A stretch of DNA of 64,000 nt from Ferribacterium limneticum (GTDB taxonomy: Bacteria > Pseudomonadota > Gammaproteobacteria > Burkholderiales > Rhodocyclaceae): contig NZ_CP075189.1 in NCBI RefSeq assembly GCF_020510565.1, positions 1,472,501 through 1,536,500 on the forward strand, given 5' to 3'. The position numbers and the translations under genes were made by a program. The notes beneath the pieces are model-generated. The model was not told where the DNA came from. It saw only the letters and a list, made by a program, of their open reading frames with translations, and did no database searches. Each line of letters begins with the position of its first letter. The stretch's first letter is position 1. Of the stretch, positions 47,242 through 56,924 are shown one piece after another.

Positions 47242-47935
47242 GCTTGCTGAAAAGATAACCCTTGCCACGCACGGTCTTGATGCGCGTCGGGTTCTCCGGA
47301 TCGTCGTTCAGCTTCTTGCGCAGGCGGGAAATACGGGCGTCGATCGAGCGATCCAGTCCGTCGAAGCCGATGCCGCGCAGTTCCTGCAAAAGGTCGTCGC
47401 GCGACAGTACATTGCCGGCGTGCGAGGCGAGCAGCCAGAGCAGGTCGAACTCGGCGGTGGTCAGGTCGATGGTCTGGCCATTCAGCGAAGCGGTGCGCGT
47501 CGCCTGACTGATCTTGAACTGGCCGAAGACCATGCTCTCCGATTCGCTGTTGCCGCCGGCATCGCCCGCCGTCGGTAGGCGCCGTAACAAGGCCTTGATG
47601 CGGGCGAGCAGGACGCGCGGCTGGACCGGCTTGGCGATGTAATCGTCGGCGCCCATTTCGAGACCGAGAATCTGGTCGAAGTCCTCGTCACGCGCCGTCA
47701 GCATGAGGATCACGCCGCGATACAGCGGCCGGATGGCGCGACAGACTTCGAAACCGTCCTTGCCGGGCAGCATCACGTCAAGAATGACCAAATCGGGCTG
47801 CTCGGCCAGAATACGCGCCTCGGCGGTGTCGCCGCGGGGCTCGATGCTGACTTGCATGTCGTTCTTGGTCAGGTATTCGGCCGTCAGTTCGGCCAGGCGT
47901 TCGTCGTCTTCGACTAGCAGGATGCGTGTATTCAT
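47228..47935 (-). CDS. OmpR-family response regulator
   Basis: 235-aa protein. The receiver domain has the acidic pair in LLVEDDERL, the phospho-Asp in VILDVMLPGKDG and the Lys in DDYIAKPVQP. The winged-helix effector ends in ISRLRKKLNDDPENPTRIKTVRGKGYLF. First gene of the two-component unit. Confidence 0.92.
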   Translation of the reverse strand: MNTRILLVEDDERLAELTAEYLTKNDMQVSIEPRGDTAEARILAEQPDLVILDVMLPGKDGFEVCRAIRPLYRGVILMLTARDEDFDQILGLEMGADDYIAKPVQPRVLLARIKALLRRLPTAGDAGGNSESESMVFGQFKISQATRTASLNGQTIDLTTAEFDLLWLLASHAGNVLSRDDLLQELRGIGFDGLDRSIDARISRLRKKLNDDPENPTRIKTVRGKGYLFSKHDWN

Positions 47936-47989
47936 CCGCCAATCTTAACCACCTGCCGGGCAGCGGTCCACCTTCCCGTGCCTCGACTC

Positions 47990-48032
47990 CATTTCCACGG
48001 TCAACCGGAAAAATGGCCAAAATTTCAAGTCT
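47990..48032 (-). repeat. Dispersed repeat copy between the response regulator and dsbB
   Basis: Plus-strand reading is TTCCACGGTCAACCGGAAAA then ATGGCCAAAATTTCAAG. Nearly full consensus in a divergent promoter gap of about 150 bp. Confidence 0.92.
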
Positions 48033-48084
48033 CGCCGGCGATGGCATAGAATCCCGGCTGTTTGTCACTTGAGGATTTGCCTGA

Positions 48085-48582
48085 ATGAATTGGTCAAAAG
48101 TACCCATGCGGGCCTGGTTCGCGACGTTGGGGCTAGGTTGCCTGGGTCTCGTTGCCGTCGGCATGGAGTTGCAGACGCTGCTTCGTCTTGCGCCGTGCCC
48201 GCTCTGTATTTTCCAGCGCCTGCTCTACATCGTGATCGGCATCATCGGCCTGCTCGGTTTCATCTGGCCGGCCGGGCGAATGTTGTGGGCCGCGCTGGCC
48301 GGCGGACTTGGTGTATTTGGCTTTGGCGTTGCCGGCTATCAAACCTGGATGCAGGCTTTTCCCGACCTGGCGCCGGAATGCAGCTTCACTGATCCCAACG
48401 CCATCGAGCGTTTGGTTGACTGGCTGGGCATGGAATGGCCGTCGATGTTCCTGGCCACCGGTTTCTGTACCAGCCGCGAATGGGAGTTTCTTGGCCTGTC
48501 GATGGCCAACTGGTCCGTTGTGATGTTCGCCGGCATCGTGGTTTATGCGGCATTGCTTTTCAGGCAGAAACGGCAGGCCTGA
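48085..48582 (+). CDS. dsbB: Disulfide bond formation protein DsbB
   Basis: 165-aa inner-membrane oxidase that reoxidises DsbA using quinone. Four membrane segments, the first redox pair in APCPLCIFQRLLY and the second in PECSF and GFCTSREW. Monocistronic, followed by a bidirectional terminator. Confidence 0.94.
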   Translation: MNWSKVPMRAWFATLGLGCLGLVAVGMELQTLLRLAPCPLCIFQRLLYIVIGIIGLLGFIWPAGRMLWAALAGGLGVFGFGVAGYQTWMQAFPDLAPECSFTDPNAIERLVDWLGMEWPSMFLATGFCTSREWEFLGLSMANWSVVMFAGIVVYAALLFRQKRQA

Positions 48583-48589
48583 AAAAACA

Positions 48590-48611
48590 AAACCCGCCGA
48601 AAGGCGGGTTT
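48590..48611. terminator. Bidirectional terminator between dsbB and rpmG
   Basis: AAACCCGCC/GGCGGGTTT with a GAAA tetraloop, flanked by A/T runs on both sides, serving two convergent transcripts. Confidence 0.8.
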
Positions 48612-48635
48612 GTCGAATGCTCTGGAGAAGCTGAA

Positions 48636-48803
48636 TTACTTCAGCTTGACTTCCTTGTAAGCAACGTGCTTACGAGCCTTCGGGTCGTACTTCATGAACT
48701 CCAGTTTGGCAGGCGTCGTGCGCTTGTTCTTGGAGGTGGTATAGAAGTGACCGGTGCCAGCTGTAGATTCCAGCTTGATTTTTTCGCGACCGCCTTTAGC
48801 CAT
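48636..48803 (-). CDS. rpmG: 50S ribosomal protein L33
   Basis: 55-aa protein [20 protein letters not shown]... with the family's TTSKNKR and [17 protein letters not shown]. No zinc-binding CxxC, so it is the Cys-free form. Follows rpmB by 18 bp, the usual rpmB-rpmG order. Confidence 0.95.
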   Translation of the reverse strand: MAKGGREKIKLESTAGTGHFYTTSKNKRTTPAKLEFMKYDPKARKHVAYKEVKLK

Positions 48804-48821
48804 TTTATATTTCCTTCTTTA

Positions 48822-49055
48822 TCAGACTTCGCCGCGGGCACGCAGGTCGGCGAGGACGGCATCGATGCCGTTCTTGTCGATCAGGCGCAGACCGGCGTTG
48901 GAAACGCGCAGGCGCAGGAAGCGGTTTTCAGATTCAACCCAAAAACGACGGTACTGCAAGTTCGGCAGGAAACGGCGTTTGGTTCTATTGTTGGCATGGG
49001 AAACAGTATTCCCAACCATCGGGCCTTTACCCGTTACTTGGCAGACACGCGCCAT
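48822..49055 (-). CDS. rpmB: 50S ribosomal protein L28
   Basis: 77 aa: [38 protein letters not shown] and [20 protein letters not shown] are the L28 signatures. The ATG at 49055 is chosen because longer readings are not conserved. Followed by rpmG. Confidence 0.96.
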   Translation of the reverse strand: MARVCQVTGKGPMVGNTVSHANNRTKRRFLPNLQYRRFWVESENRFLRLRVSNAGLRLIDKNGIDAVLADLRARGEV

Positions 49056-49136
49056 GATGGTGCTCCAGAATTCGCTAGAAGAGAGCCCACAAGTATAACC
49101 AAAAGTACTTAACCGTTTCAAGGGGTTTTGTGAATT

Positions 49137-49817
49137 TTATAGCAAACCCCGTTCGGCAAAAGAGAGTGGCGGGGTGTTGCCGGCGACGATGAAGTGGTCA
49201 AGAACCTTGACGTCGACTAGCGCCAGGGCCTCTTTCAGTGATCGTGTGAGCATTTCGTCGGCTCGCGACGGCTCGGCAATGCCGGACGGGTGATTGTGGG
49301 CCAGAATGACCGCCGCAGCATTGTTGGCCAGCGCCGCCTTGACGACTTCGCGCGGGTAAACCGAGGTCTGGGTCAGCGTGCCGGTGAACAATTCGTCGGC
49401 TTTGAGCAGGCGGTTCTGGGCGTCCAGCCACAGTGCCATGAACACTTCGTGACCGCGGCTGGCTAGTTTGAGGCGCAGCCAGTCGCGGACCTTGCCCGGC
49501 GAGGTGAAGCTGTCGCGGGTGGCCATGTCCTGCGAAAGGGCGCGCCTGGCCAGTTCGAAACTGGCTTTCAATTGCGCGGCCTTGGCCATGCCGATACCGG
49601 AAACGCTGGCCAGTTCGGCCAGCGATGCTTCGGCCAACGTGCCGAGTTGGCCGTCGAATCGCTGCAGCAGATCGCGCGCCAGATCGACGGCGCTTTTGCC
49701 GCGCACACCAACGCGCAAATAGATAGCCAGCAGTTCAGCATCGGAAAGGGCTTCCGGGCCATGGGCCAGCAGACGCTCGCGCGGTCGTTCGCCTTCGGGC
49801 CAGTCGGTAATCGCCAT
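49137..49817 (-). CDS. radC: RadC family JAB-domain protein
   Basis: 226 aa. An N-terminal helix-hairpin-helix region ([24 protein letters not shown]) precedes the MPN/JAB metal site [18 protein letters not shown] and DHFIVAG. Family function is unresolved. Divergent from coaBC. Confidence 0.92.
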   Translation of the reverse strand: MAITDWPEGERPRERLLAHGPEALSDAELLAIYLRVGVRGKSAVDLARDLLQRFDGQLGTLAEASLAELASVSGIGMAKAAQLKASFELARRALSQDMATRDSFTSPGKVRDWLRLKLASRGHEVFMALWLDAQNRLLKADELFTGTLTQTSVYPREVVKAALANNAAAVILAHNHPSGIAEPSRADEMLTRSLKEALALVDVKVLDHFIVAGNTPPLSFAERGLL

Positions 49818-49864
49818 ATTCTTTTCCGTTAGAATGTGCGGAGTCCAATTCTAATGGCAAGACA

Positions 49865-51055
49865 ATGGAATTACAGGGAAAACGCATCGTTCTCGGCGTC
49901 ACCGGCGGCATCGCTGCCTACAAGGCGGCTGAGCTGGTTCGCCTGCTCGGCAAGCAGGGCGCCGAGGTGCAGGTGGCGATGACCGAAGGGGCAACGCATT
50001 TCGTGACGGCGACGACCTTCCAGGCGCTGTCGGGAAAGCCGGTCTACCTTGATCAGTGGGATGCCAGGATGCCCAACGCCATGGCCCACATCGACCTGTC
50101 GCGGCAGGCTGATCTCATACTCGTGGCGCCTGCTTCGGCTGATTTCCTCGCCCGCATTGCTCACGGCATGGCCGACGATCTGCTGGCGACCATGGTGCTG
50201 GCCCGCGATTGTCCGTTGCTGGTGGCGCCGGCGATGAACCGCCAGATGTGGGAAAACCCGGCGACGCAACGCAACGTTGTCCAATTGCAGGCCGACGGCG
50301 TGCAGATGCTCGGCCCGGCCAGCGGCGAGCAGGCTTGTGGCGAAGTCGGTGCAGGCCGCATGCTGGAACCCGAGGAAATTCTTGAGGAGGTCATCGCCTT
50401 CTTTACGCCCAAGCTGCTGGTTGGAAAAAAAGTGTTGATAACCGCCGGGCCAACTTTTGAAGCCATCGATCCGGTGCGCGGTATCACCAATCTGTCGTCT
50501 GGCCGCATGGGCTACGCCGTCGCCCGCGCCGCGCGGCAGGCCGGTGCACAGGTGACGTTGGTTTCCGGGCCAGTTGGTTTTTCGGCCCCGCAGGGCGTCG
50601 ACCGTGTCAATGTGCAGAGCGCCCTCGACATGCACGCGGCTGTGATGGTCCGGGCCGCGGCGGCTGACATCTTTATCGGCGTCGCCGCCGTCGCCGATTA
50701 CCGCGTCGCCAATGCCGCCGAGCACAAATTGAAGAAAGACACCGGCGGCATTCCGCCGATTGAATTGGTCGAGAACCCGGACATCCTGGCCGAAGTGGCG
50801 GCGATGTCGGGCGGCCCGTTTTGCGTCGGTTTCGCGGCCGAGAGCCGCAATCTTGAGGAATACGCGCAGAGCAAGCGGCGCAAGAAGAACATTCCGCTGA
50901 TCGCCGGCAACCTGATTCAGGACGGTTTCAGCGGCGACGACAACCGGCTCGTGTTGTTCGACGAGGCTGGCGTCCATCCGCTGGCGCCCGCACCCAAAGC
51001 GGTATTGGCCCGGCAATTGATTGAACACATCGCTACCCTGACGGGGAGAAACTAA
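49865..51055 (+). CDS. coaBC: Bifunctional phosphopantothenoylcysteine decarboxylase/synthase
   Basis: 396-aa coenzyme A enzyme. The N-terminal CoaC flavoprotein part has [19 protein letters not shown], catalytic His in [13 protein letters not shown] and [12 protein letters not shown]. The CoaB half has [26 protein letters not shown] and FCVGFAAES. It overlaps dut by one base (TAATG). Confidence 0.96.
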   Translation: MELQGKRIVLGVTGGIAAYKAAELVRLLGKQGAEVQVAMTEGATHFVTATTFQALSGKPVYLDQWDARMPNAMAHIDLSRQADLILVAPASADFLARIAHGMADDLLATMVLARDCPLLVAPAMNRQMWENPATQRNVVQLQADGVQMLGPASGEQACGEVGAGRMLEPEEILEEVIAFFTPKLLVGKKVLITAGPTFEAIDPVRGITNLSSGRMGYAVARAARQAGAQVTLVSGPVGFSAPQGVDRVNVQSALDMHAAVMVRAAAADIFIGVAAVADYRVANAAEHKLKKDTGGIPPIELVENPDILAEVAAMSGGPFCVGFAAESRNLEEYAQSKRRKKNIPLIAGNLIQDGFSGDDNRLVLFDEAGVHPLAPAPKAVLARQLIEHIATLTGRN

Positions 51056-51504
51056 TGCATCAAATCGACGTAAAAATTCTCGACAACCGCCTGCGTGAAA
51101 CGCCGCCGGAATACGCTACGCCGGGGTCGGCCGGGCTCGATCTGCGCGCCTGCATCGAGGCGCCCATCCATGTCGCGCCGGGCCAGACGACGCTGGTGCC
51201 GACCGGCATGGCCATCCATCTGGCCGATCCGGGCCTGGCCGCGATGATCCTGCCGCGCTCGGGCTTGGGCCACAAGCACGGCATCGTACTTGGTAATCTG
51301 GTCGGCCTGATCGACAGCGACTATCAGGGCGAACTCATGGTGTCGGTCTGGAACCGCGGCAGTGTGGGCTTTACGCTCAACCCGCTGGATCGCATCGCGC
51401 AGCTGATCATCGTGCCGGTCCTGCAGGTTGGATTCAATATTGTTGACGATTTCGACGCGAGTCACCGTGGCGAAGGCGGTTTTGGCAGCACCGGGCACGC
51501 GTGA
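51055..51504 (+). CDS. dut: dUTP diphosphatase
   Basis: 149-aa trimeric dUTPase that keeps dUTP low and supplies dUMP. Motifs [45 protein letters not shown] and the C-terminal [11 protein letters not shown] are present. Follows coaBC, the standard order. Confidence 0.97.
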   Translation: MHQIDVKILDNRLRETPPEYATPGSAGLDLRACIEAPIHVAPGQTTLVPTGMAIHLADPGLAAMILPRSGLGHKHGIVLGNLVGLIDSDYQGELMVSVWNRGSVGFTLNPLDRIAQLIIVPVLQVGFNIVDDFDASHRGEGGFGSTGHA

Positions 51505-51571
51505 GTGTTGAAAGCAGGGTGTAAGCAAATTACTATTTAATTATTTTCTTTTTGGCCAAGGGGTAGGGGAA

Positions 51572-52186
51572 ATGAGGATATTTGGATTGCAATTCGCCGG
51601 CGCTGTGTTCGCCGCACTCTGCTCTATGCCTGTGTTGGCCGCTGACGCGGTCGATCTGGCGCGCGCCGAAGAGATCGTTTCCGGACGCTGCTTTCTCTGT
51701 CATGGCCTCGAAGGCGAATCGGCCAGCCCGGTTTTCCCCCGCTTGGCCGGGCAGCATGGCGACTACATCGCCAAACAGCTGGCTGATTTCAAGTCCGGCA
51801 AGCGCAACAGCGACACCATGAAGCCGCAGGCCGAGGAACTGACACCAGCCGAAATGAAGTCGCTGGGGGCTTTCTTTCAAGCCAAGGTGGTCGGGCCGCG
51901 CACGGGAAGAGACCAGGAACTGCTGGCGGTCGGCAAATTCGTCTTCAACCGCGGCAATCAGTTCTCCGGCCTGCCAGCCTGTTCGACCTGCCATGGGGCC
52001 AAGGGACTTGGCACGCCGCAGTTGCCGCGTCTGGCCGGGCAGCATCCGCGTTACATCGAGGATCAGTTGAAACAGTTCAACAAGCGCGAGCGGACCAACG
52101 ATAACGCGGTCATGCATACCATTGCTTCGAAGCTGTCCGAGCTCGAGACGCATGCCGTTGCCGAGTACATCGCTACGCTGGATTGA
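51572..52186 (+). CDS. Diheme cytochrome c4
   Basis: 204-aa periplasmic protein with a signal peptide (to PVLAAD) and two c-type heme sites: CFLCHG near residue 40 and CSTCHG near residue 139, with repeated PRLAGQH segments typical of cytochrome c4. Electron carrier to terminal oxidases; its place next to fccAB and sox suggests it takes sulfur-derived electrons. Confidence 0.9.
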   Translation: MRIFGLQFAGAVFAALCSMPVLAADAVDLARAEEIVSGRCFLCHGLEGESASPVFPRLAGQHGDYIAKQLADFKSGKRNSDTMKPQAEELTPAEMKSLGAFFQAKVVGPRTGRDQELLAVGKFVFNRGNQFSGLPACSTCHGAKGLGTPQLPRLAGQHPRYIEDQLKQFNKRERTNDNAVMHTIASKLSELETHAVAEYIATLD

Positions 52187-52204
52187 TTGAATTGGCTTGC
52201 TGGA

Positions 52205-52226
52205 GGCCGCCTGCGGGCGGCCTTTT
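52205..52226 (+). terminator. Terminator after cytochrome c4
   Basis: GGCCGCC/GGCGGCC stem with a short loop, followed by TTTT. Confidence 0.75.
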
Positions 52227-52257
52227 GCGTTTGCGCGAGCAATTGCGTCGCTTTGCA

Positions 52258-52304
52258 ATTTTCAATTTTGGCCAAAATTTCCGGTTGACCGTGGGAACGG
52301 TCAA
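52258..52304 (+). repeat. Dispersed repeat copy between cytochrome c4 and fccB
   Basis: TTTCAATTTTGGCCAAAA followed by TTTCCGGTTGACCGTGGGAA; the best match to consensus in the window. It lies between two terminators of convergent genes. Confidence 0.95.
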
Positions 52305-52323
52305 GGCGGCGTGCTGGTCGTAA

Positions 52324-52347
52324 AAAAGGCCGCAAACGCGGCCTTTT
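52324..52347. terminator. Bidirectional terminator between cytochrome c4 and fccB
   Basis: AAAAGGCCGC/GCGGCCTTTT stem with a four-base loop, usable by both convergent transcripts. Confidence 0.8.
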
Positions 52348-52363
52348 CGGGATGAAGTGGCGA

Positions 52364-53641
52364 TCAGGTCAGCATGTCGGCCCAGATGTTCTTCGCCCAA
52401 CCCATCGCTACCTTGCCTTCCAACTCATTCCGCGCTGCGGAGACGCCGCCGGCGCCCTTGACCGGTTGCACGGTCTTGGTTGCGGCGTCGTACTGGTGGA
52501 TCGACGAGACGTGGATGACGTTCTTGGCATCGACGAAGCTGTAGCAGGTGTTCATGACGACCGGCTCCGGATTCGGCTCCAGACCGGACAGCATGTTCAG
52601 AATTGCCGCCGCCGCGAGCTTGCCGTGCTGGTTGGCCATGTGACCCGATTTCGGCATGGTCGGGGCCGGGAAGATGGCGTCGCCAAGGACATGGATGCCC
52701 GGTGTGCTGGTCGATTCCATCGACTGCCAGTTGATGTCTACCCAACGATTGTTGATGAGCTTGATACCTGACTTGGCGGCGATATCGCCAGCACGGTGCG
52801 GCGGAATGACGTTGAGCACATCGGCCTTGAACTTGTCGAATTCGAGCACGGCGGTGTTGGTGCCGACTTCGACATCCTTCACTTCGCTGTTGTTGCGGTA
52901 TTCGATCATGCCCTTGTAGAGATCAGCCCAGGCCTTGGTGAACAGGCCTTTCTTGGACATCACGTCTTCGTTGGCATCAAGGATGACGACCTTGGATTTC
53001 GGCTTGCTCTGCTTGAAGTAATTGGCGACCAGGCAGGCACGCTCGTAGGGTCCGGGCGGGCAGCGATAGGGCGCCTTGGGGATGGCGATGGCGTAGGTGC
53101 CGCCGTCCTTCATCGACTCCAGTTGCTTGCGCAGGGCGACGGTCTGGGCGCCGGCCTTCCAGGCGTGGAGGATCTTCGACTGGGCATCGGCGTTGTTGAG
53201 GCCGGGGATCTGGTCGAACATGAAATCGACGCCTGGTGAGAGCACCAGACGGTCGTAGGACATGGCGCCGCCAGCCTTCAGCGAAATGGTCTTCTTGGCG
53301 CTATCGACCGCAATAACGTCGTCCTGGACGACGCGGACGCCCCATTTGTTCTTCAGGCCGTCGTAGCTGACGGTGATGTCTTCCATGGTCTTGGTGCCGC
53401 CAATGACCAGGTTGGAGATCGGGCAGGAAATGAAGGTCGGGTTGCGCTCGATCAGCGTCACTTGCACGCCGCCTTCGCTCCACATGCGCAGGTACTTGGC
53501 GACCGTGGCGCCACCGTAGCCGCCGCCAACGACGACGACATGGCCGCTGGCTTTGCCGCCGCCAGCGCAGCCGTAAAGGGAAGCCATTGCGCCGGCTGCC
53601 GCACCGACTTTCAGGAAATCACGTCTTTTCATCAGCATCAT
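52364..53641 (-). CDS. fccB: Flavocytochrome c sulfide dehydrogenase, flavoprotein subunit
   Basis: 425-aa periplasmic FAD enzyme that oxidises sulfide to sulfur. A Tat signal (KRRDFLKVGAAAG) precedes the FAD fold VVVVGGGYGGATVAKYL. The redox Cys pair is in FISCPISNLVIGG and MNTCYSFVD. Paired with the cytochrome subunit upstream. The start at the second ATG best fits the GGGGAG site; other ATGs lie within six codons. Confidence 0.92.
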   Translation of the reverse strand: MMLMKRRDFLKVGAAAGAMASLYGCAGGGKASGHVVVVGGGYGGATVAKYLRMWSEGGVQVTLIERNPTFISCPISNLVIGGTKTMEDITVSYDGLKNKWGVRVVQDDVIAVDSAKKTISLKAGGAMSYDRLVLSPGVDFMFDQIPGLNNADAQSKILHAWKAGAQTVALRKQLESMKDGGTYAIAIPKAPYRCPPGPYERACLVANYFKQSKPKSKVVILDANEDVMSKKGLFTKAWADLYKGMIEYRNNSEVKDVEVGTNTAVLEFDKFKADVLNVIPPHRAGDIAAKSGIKLINNRWVDINWQSMESTSTPGIHVLGDAIFPAPTMPKSGHMANQHGKLAAAAILNMLSGLEPNPEPVVMNTCYSFVDAKNVIHVSSIHQYDAATKTVQPVKGAGGVSAARNELEGKVAMGWAKNIWADMLT

Positions 53642-53653
53642 GGTCATCTCCCC

Positions 53654-53959
53654 TTATTTTTGTCCGGCGAAATAGCCGGCGATCAGGTCAAGCTGGGCTT
53701 CGGTGTAGCCCTTGGAGATCTGATGCATGATCGAAGCGGGCTTGTCGCCGCTCTTGTAGTCAGCCAGTTTCTGCAGGATCTTGGCTTTTTCCATGCCGGC
53801 CAGGGCATCCATGCCGGAGCCCTTGACGGCATTGCCGTTGGTGCCGTGGCAGTTGGCGCAGGTGGCGGCCAGATTGCGGCCGAGGTTGGGATCGGCCGCC
53901 TGCGAGGCGCTGGCAAAGGCCAGCAGGCACAGGGCGGCTATGGGAGCAAACGGTTTCAT
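53654..53959 (-). CDS. fccA: Flavocytochrome c sulfide dehydrogenase, cytochrome subunit
   Basis: 101-aa periplasmic monoheme cytochrome: signal peptide to ASQAAD, heme site TCANCHGTNGNA and distal Met in PASIMHQ. It takes electrons from FccB. It lies 12 bp upstream of fccB and is divergent from the arsR-sox unit. Confidence 0.88.
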   Translation of the reverse strand: MKPFAPIAALCLLAFASASQAADPNLGRNLAATCANCHGTNGNAVKGSGMDALAGMEKAKILQKLADYKSGDKPASIMHQISKGYTEAQLDLIAGYFAGQK

Positions 53960-54090
53960 CGATACATCTCCTCTAGTGTTGTCGATACGCCATATATAGC
54001 CAAAATTATTTTAATTGCCCATTTCAGCGTAGTGCCAAGGTTATAAGCCTTTTGCACTAATTGCATGCTGCATTGCAACAATATTAGTAG

Positions 54091-54117
54091 TTGACTATAT
54101 AAGTACGCAGTTATACA
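54091..54117 (+). promoter_or_regulatory. Promoter and operator candidate for the arsR-sox unit
   Basis: TTGACT at 54091 and TATACA near 54112 form a possible -35/-10 pair with short spacing, and an inverted repeat TATAA-N8-TTATA (54098-54115) overlaps it. The surrounding 190 bp is markedly AT-rich. The repeat is a plausible site for the ArsR repressor encoded next to it. Confidence 0.45.
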
Positions 54118-54147
54118 TTGATTCTTGATTGAAATCAAAAGAACGAT

Positions 54148-54504
54148 ATGGACGAGACATCGGACGAGACATTACAGGTTTTCGAACAGGTAGCGCACTA
54201 CTTCGGATTGCTCGCCGATCCGACCCGTTTGCGCATTCTTTCGTGCTTGTGCGCTGAGGAGCGTCCGGTTCATGAGGTGGTGGAAAAAATCGGCCTGACG
54301 CAGGCCAACATCTCGCGGCATCTGAACATCCTTTACCGGGCCGGCGTAGTCGACCGGCGGCGCGAGGGCAGTTCGGTCATGTACCGCGTGATCGATCCGA
54401 ATTTTGTCGACATCTGCCGAACGGTCAGCATCACGGTGGCAAGCCGCGATCTGGGCGATGAGTTGGGGGTGTCGCCGGTGAATTGCAGTACTGACGTCAA
54501 ATAA
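54148..54504 (+). CDS. ArsR family repressor (sulfur-responsive type)
   Basis: 118 aa with a winged helix: YFGLLADPTRLRILSCLCAEE, VHEVVEKIGLTQANISRHLNILYRAGVVDRRREG. Cysteines near residues 30, 32, 90 and 114 could sense persulfide as in SqrR/BigR (inference). It lies between fccAB and the sox genes and likely represses both directions in the absence of reduced sulfur. Confidence 0.88.
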   Translation: MDETSDETLQVFEQVAHYFGLLADPTRLRILSCLCAEERPVHEVVEKIGLTQANISRHLNILYRAGVVDRRREGSSVMYRVIDPNFVDICRTVSITVASRDLGDELGVSPVNCSTDVK

Positions 54505-54520
54505 GCAGAGGGGTTTGTCT

Positions 54521-55870
54521 ATGGGTGACATCGTGAAACAACCGGGGCGTCTGCGGCCCGCACCGGAGAACTTTTTGTCGGAAGAGCAGGTCAAGGCGGT
54601 TGGCAGCGGTCGCCGCGACTTCCTGCGCAAGAGCTTCCTCGCCGCTGGTGCCGCTCTGGCTGCGCCGATGGCAGCGCGCGCGGCGAGCGAGGGTGACGTC
54701 AATATCCTGGAAAACCCGGCGTGGACAACCTCGCTCGGTCTGCCGGTAGCGACCAACCCGTACGGCATGCCGTCGAAGTACGAAAGCCAGTTGCTGCGCC
54801 GGGAATCGCCGGGTCTGGCCCGCGTTGGCGGTGCCTCGGTGTCGTTTGCGCCGCTGCAGGGCCTGTTCGGCATCATCACGCCGTCCGGCCTGCATTTCGA
54901 GCGCCATCATCAGGGCTGGCACGACATCGATCCGTCCAAGCATCGCCTGATGGTCAATGGCTCGGATGATTCGCTGCTCAAGAAGGCCAAGGTTTATACG
55001 CTCGACGAATTGATGCGCCTGCCGTCGGTGTCGCGCATTCACTTCATCGAGTGCGGTGCCAATACGGGCCTCGAGTGGGGCAATGTGGCCGTGCCGACGG
55101 TGCAATACACGCACGGCATGCTGTCCTGTTCCGAATTCACCGGCGTGCCGCTTAAGGTGCTGCTGGAAGACTGCGGCGTCGATTACAAGAAGGCGCGTTA
55201 CGTGCTGGCCGAGGGGGCCGATGGCTCCTCGATGACGCGCACCATCCCGATGGAAATGGTCGAATCCGGCGAAGTTTTCGTCGCTTACGGCCAGAACGGC
55301 GAAATGCTGCGGCCGGAAAACGGTTACCCGCTGCGCCTGGTCGTGCCGGGCGTTCAGGGCGTGTCGTGGGTCAAGTGGCTGCGTCGCATCGAAGTTGGCG
55401 ACAAGCCTTATGCAACCAAGGACGAGGCCGTGCATTACATCGACCTCCTGCCTAGTGGTCAGCATCGCCAGTACAGCTCGATCCAGGAAGCCAAGTCGGT
55501 GATCACCACCCCGTCCGGCGGCCAGACGCTGCTCGACAAGGGCTTCTACAACGTTTCCGGTCTCGCCTGGTCCGGTCGCGGCAAGATCAAGCAGGTCGAT
55601 GTTTCCTTCGATGGCGGCATCAACTGGCAGACGGCACGTCTTGAAGGGCCGATTCAGAACAAGGCGCTGACCCGTTTCAATACCAATTGGGTGTGGGACG
55701 GCTCGCCGGCCATCCTGCAGTCGCGGGCCATCGACGAAACCGGTTTCGTCCAGCCGACCTATGGCCAGCTGCGCAAGGTGCGCGGCACCAAGTCGATTTA
55801 TCACAACAACGCCATCCAGTCGTGGAAAGTCATCGAAAGCGGGGAGGTCAGCAATGTTCAGGTTCTCTAA
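54521..55870 (+). CDS. soxC: Sulfite dehydrogenase molybdopterin subunit SoxC
   Basis: 449-aa Sox (CD) subunit. A Tat signal (RRDFLRKSFLAAGAAL) exports the folded molybdoenzyme. The Moco-ligand Cys is in IHFIECGANTGLEWG, and VPGVQGVSWVKWL is conserved. SoxCD oxidises the SoxY-bound sulfane sulfur. Its stop overlaps the soxD start region. Confidence 0.93.
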   Translation: MGDIVKQPGRLRPAPENFLSEEQVKAVGSGRRDFLRKSFLAAGAALAAPMAARAASEGDVNILENPAWTTSLGLPVATNPYGMPSKYESQLLRRESPGLARVGGASVSFAPLQGLFGIITPSGLHFERHHQGWHDIDPSKHRLMVNGSDDSLLKKAKVYTLDELMRLPSVSRIHFIECGANTGLEWGNVAVPTVQYTHGMLSCSEFTGVPLKVLLEDCGVDYKKARYVLAEGADGSSMTRTIPMEMVESGEVFVAYGQNGEMLRPENGYPLRLVVPGVQGVSWVKWLRRIEVGDKPYATKDEAVHYIDLLPSGQHRQYSSIQEAKSVITTPSGGQTLLDKGFYNVSGLAWSGRGKIKQVDVSFDGGINWQTARLEGPIQNKALTRFNTNWVWDGSPAILQSRAIDETGFVQPTYGQLRKVRGTKSIYHNNAIQSWKVIESGEVSNVQVL

Positions 55871-56900
55871 ACCGCTTTTCGTTTTTGCCCTTTTTTCCGC
55901 GTCGACCGTAGCAATCGCCTTCGAGAACTATCAGGGCGTTGGCCGTCCGGCCACCTCGGCCGAAGTGAAGGCCTGGGACATCGACGTTCGCCCGGACTTC
56001 AAGGGCCTGCCCAAGGGATCGGGCAATGTCGAGCGCGGCAACGAGCTGTTCGAGGAAAAGTGCGCTTCCTGCCACGGTTCCTTTGGCGAGTCGAACGAAG
56101 TGTTCACGCCGCTGGCCGGCGGCACGACCAAGGACGACATCAAGACCGGCAATGTCCGCGGTCTGTCTTCTGGCGAACTGCCTCAGCGCACGACCTTCAC
56201 CAAGGTGGCGACGATTTCGACGGTCTTCGACTACATCCAGCGCGCCATGCCCTGGACGGCGCCGAAATCGCTGAAGCCGGACGAGGTTTACGCCATCCTG
56301 GCCTACCTGCTCAACTTGCAGGAGATTGTGCCCGCCGACTTCACGTTGTCCGACAAGAACATCGGCGAAGTCCAGAAGCTGCTGCCCAACCGCAACGGCA
56401 TGACGACCGATCACGGCATGTGGCCCGGTGCGCCAGCCAAGAAGGGTGGCATCGGCAACGGTGGCAAGCCCGATACGGCAAACAAGGCGTGCATGAAGAA
56501 CTGCAAGCCGGAAGTGCTGATCGGCTCGACCCTGCCGGAATACGCCCGGACGGCGCATGGCGAACTGCGTGATCAGAACCGTTCATTCGGTCCGGTCCGC
56601 GGTACCCAGACGCTCGGCCCCGAAGCCGCCAAGAAGGCAGCCGATGCCGGCACGCTGGATCTGGCGACGAAGAGCGGCTGCATGGCCTGTCACGGCATGA
56701 AGAGCAAGATTGTTGGCCCCGGCTACAACGAAGTTGTGGCCCGCTACAAGGATCAGACCGATGCCGAATCGCGCCTGATCGCCAAGGTCAAGGCCGGTGG
56801 GCAGGGCGTCTGGGGATCGATCCCGATGCCGCCGAACGGTCATATCAAGGACGAAGACATCAAGACACTGGTTCAGTGGATTCTGTCCGGTTCGAAGTAA
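55854..56900 (+). CDS. soxD: Sulfite dehydrogenase cytochrome subunit SoxD
   Basis: 348-aa diheme cytochrome with heme sites CASCHGSFG near residue 69 and CMACHGMKS near residue 283, plus a CMKNC pair. The signal peptide (FSKPLFVFALFSASTVAIAF) is largely written by a degenerate repeat copy. Overlaps soxC by 17 bp. Confidence 0.93.
   Translation: MFRFSKPLFVFALFSASTVAIAFENYQGVGRPATSAEVKAWDIDVRPDFKGLPKGSGNVERGNELFEEKCASCHGSFGESNEVFTPLAGGTTKDDIKTGNVRGLSSGELPQRTTFTKVATISTVFDYIQRAMPWTAPKSLKPDEVYAILAYLLNLQEIVPADFTLSDKNIGEVQKLLPNRNGMTTDHGMWPGAPAKKGGIGNGGKPDTANKACMKNCKPEVLIGSTLPEYARTAHGELRDQNRSFGPVRGTQTLGPEAAKKAADAGTLDLATKSGCMACHGMKSKIVGPGYNEVVARYKDQTDAESRLIAKVKAGGQGVWGSIPMPPNGHIKDEDIKTLVQWILSGSK
55875..55920 (+). 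repeat. Degenerate dispersed repeat in the soxD signal peptide
   Basis: GCTTTTCGTTTTTGCCCTTT followed by TTTCCGCGTCGACCGTAGCA. The AT half fits well and the core has two mismatches; encodes FVFALFSASTVAIA. Confidence 0.65.
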
Positions 56901-56924
56901 CCCAATTTCTACAGAGGAGAAGTC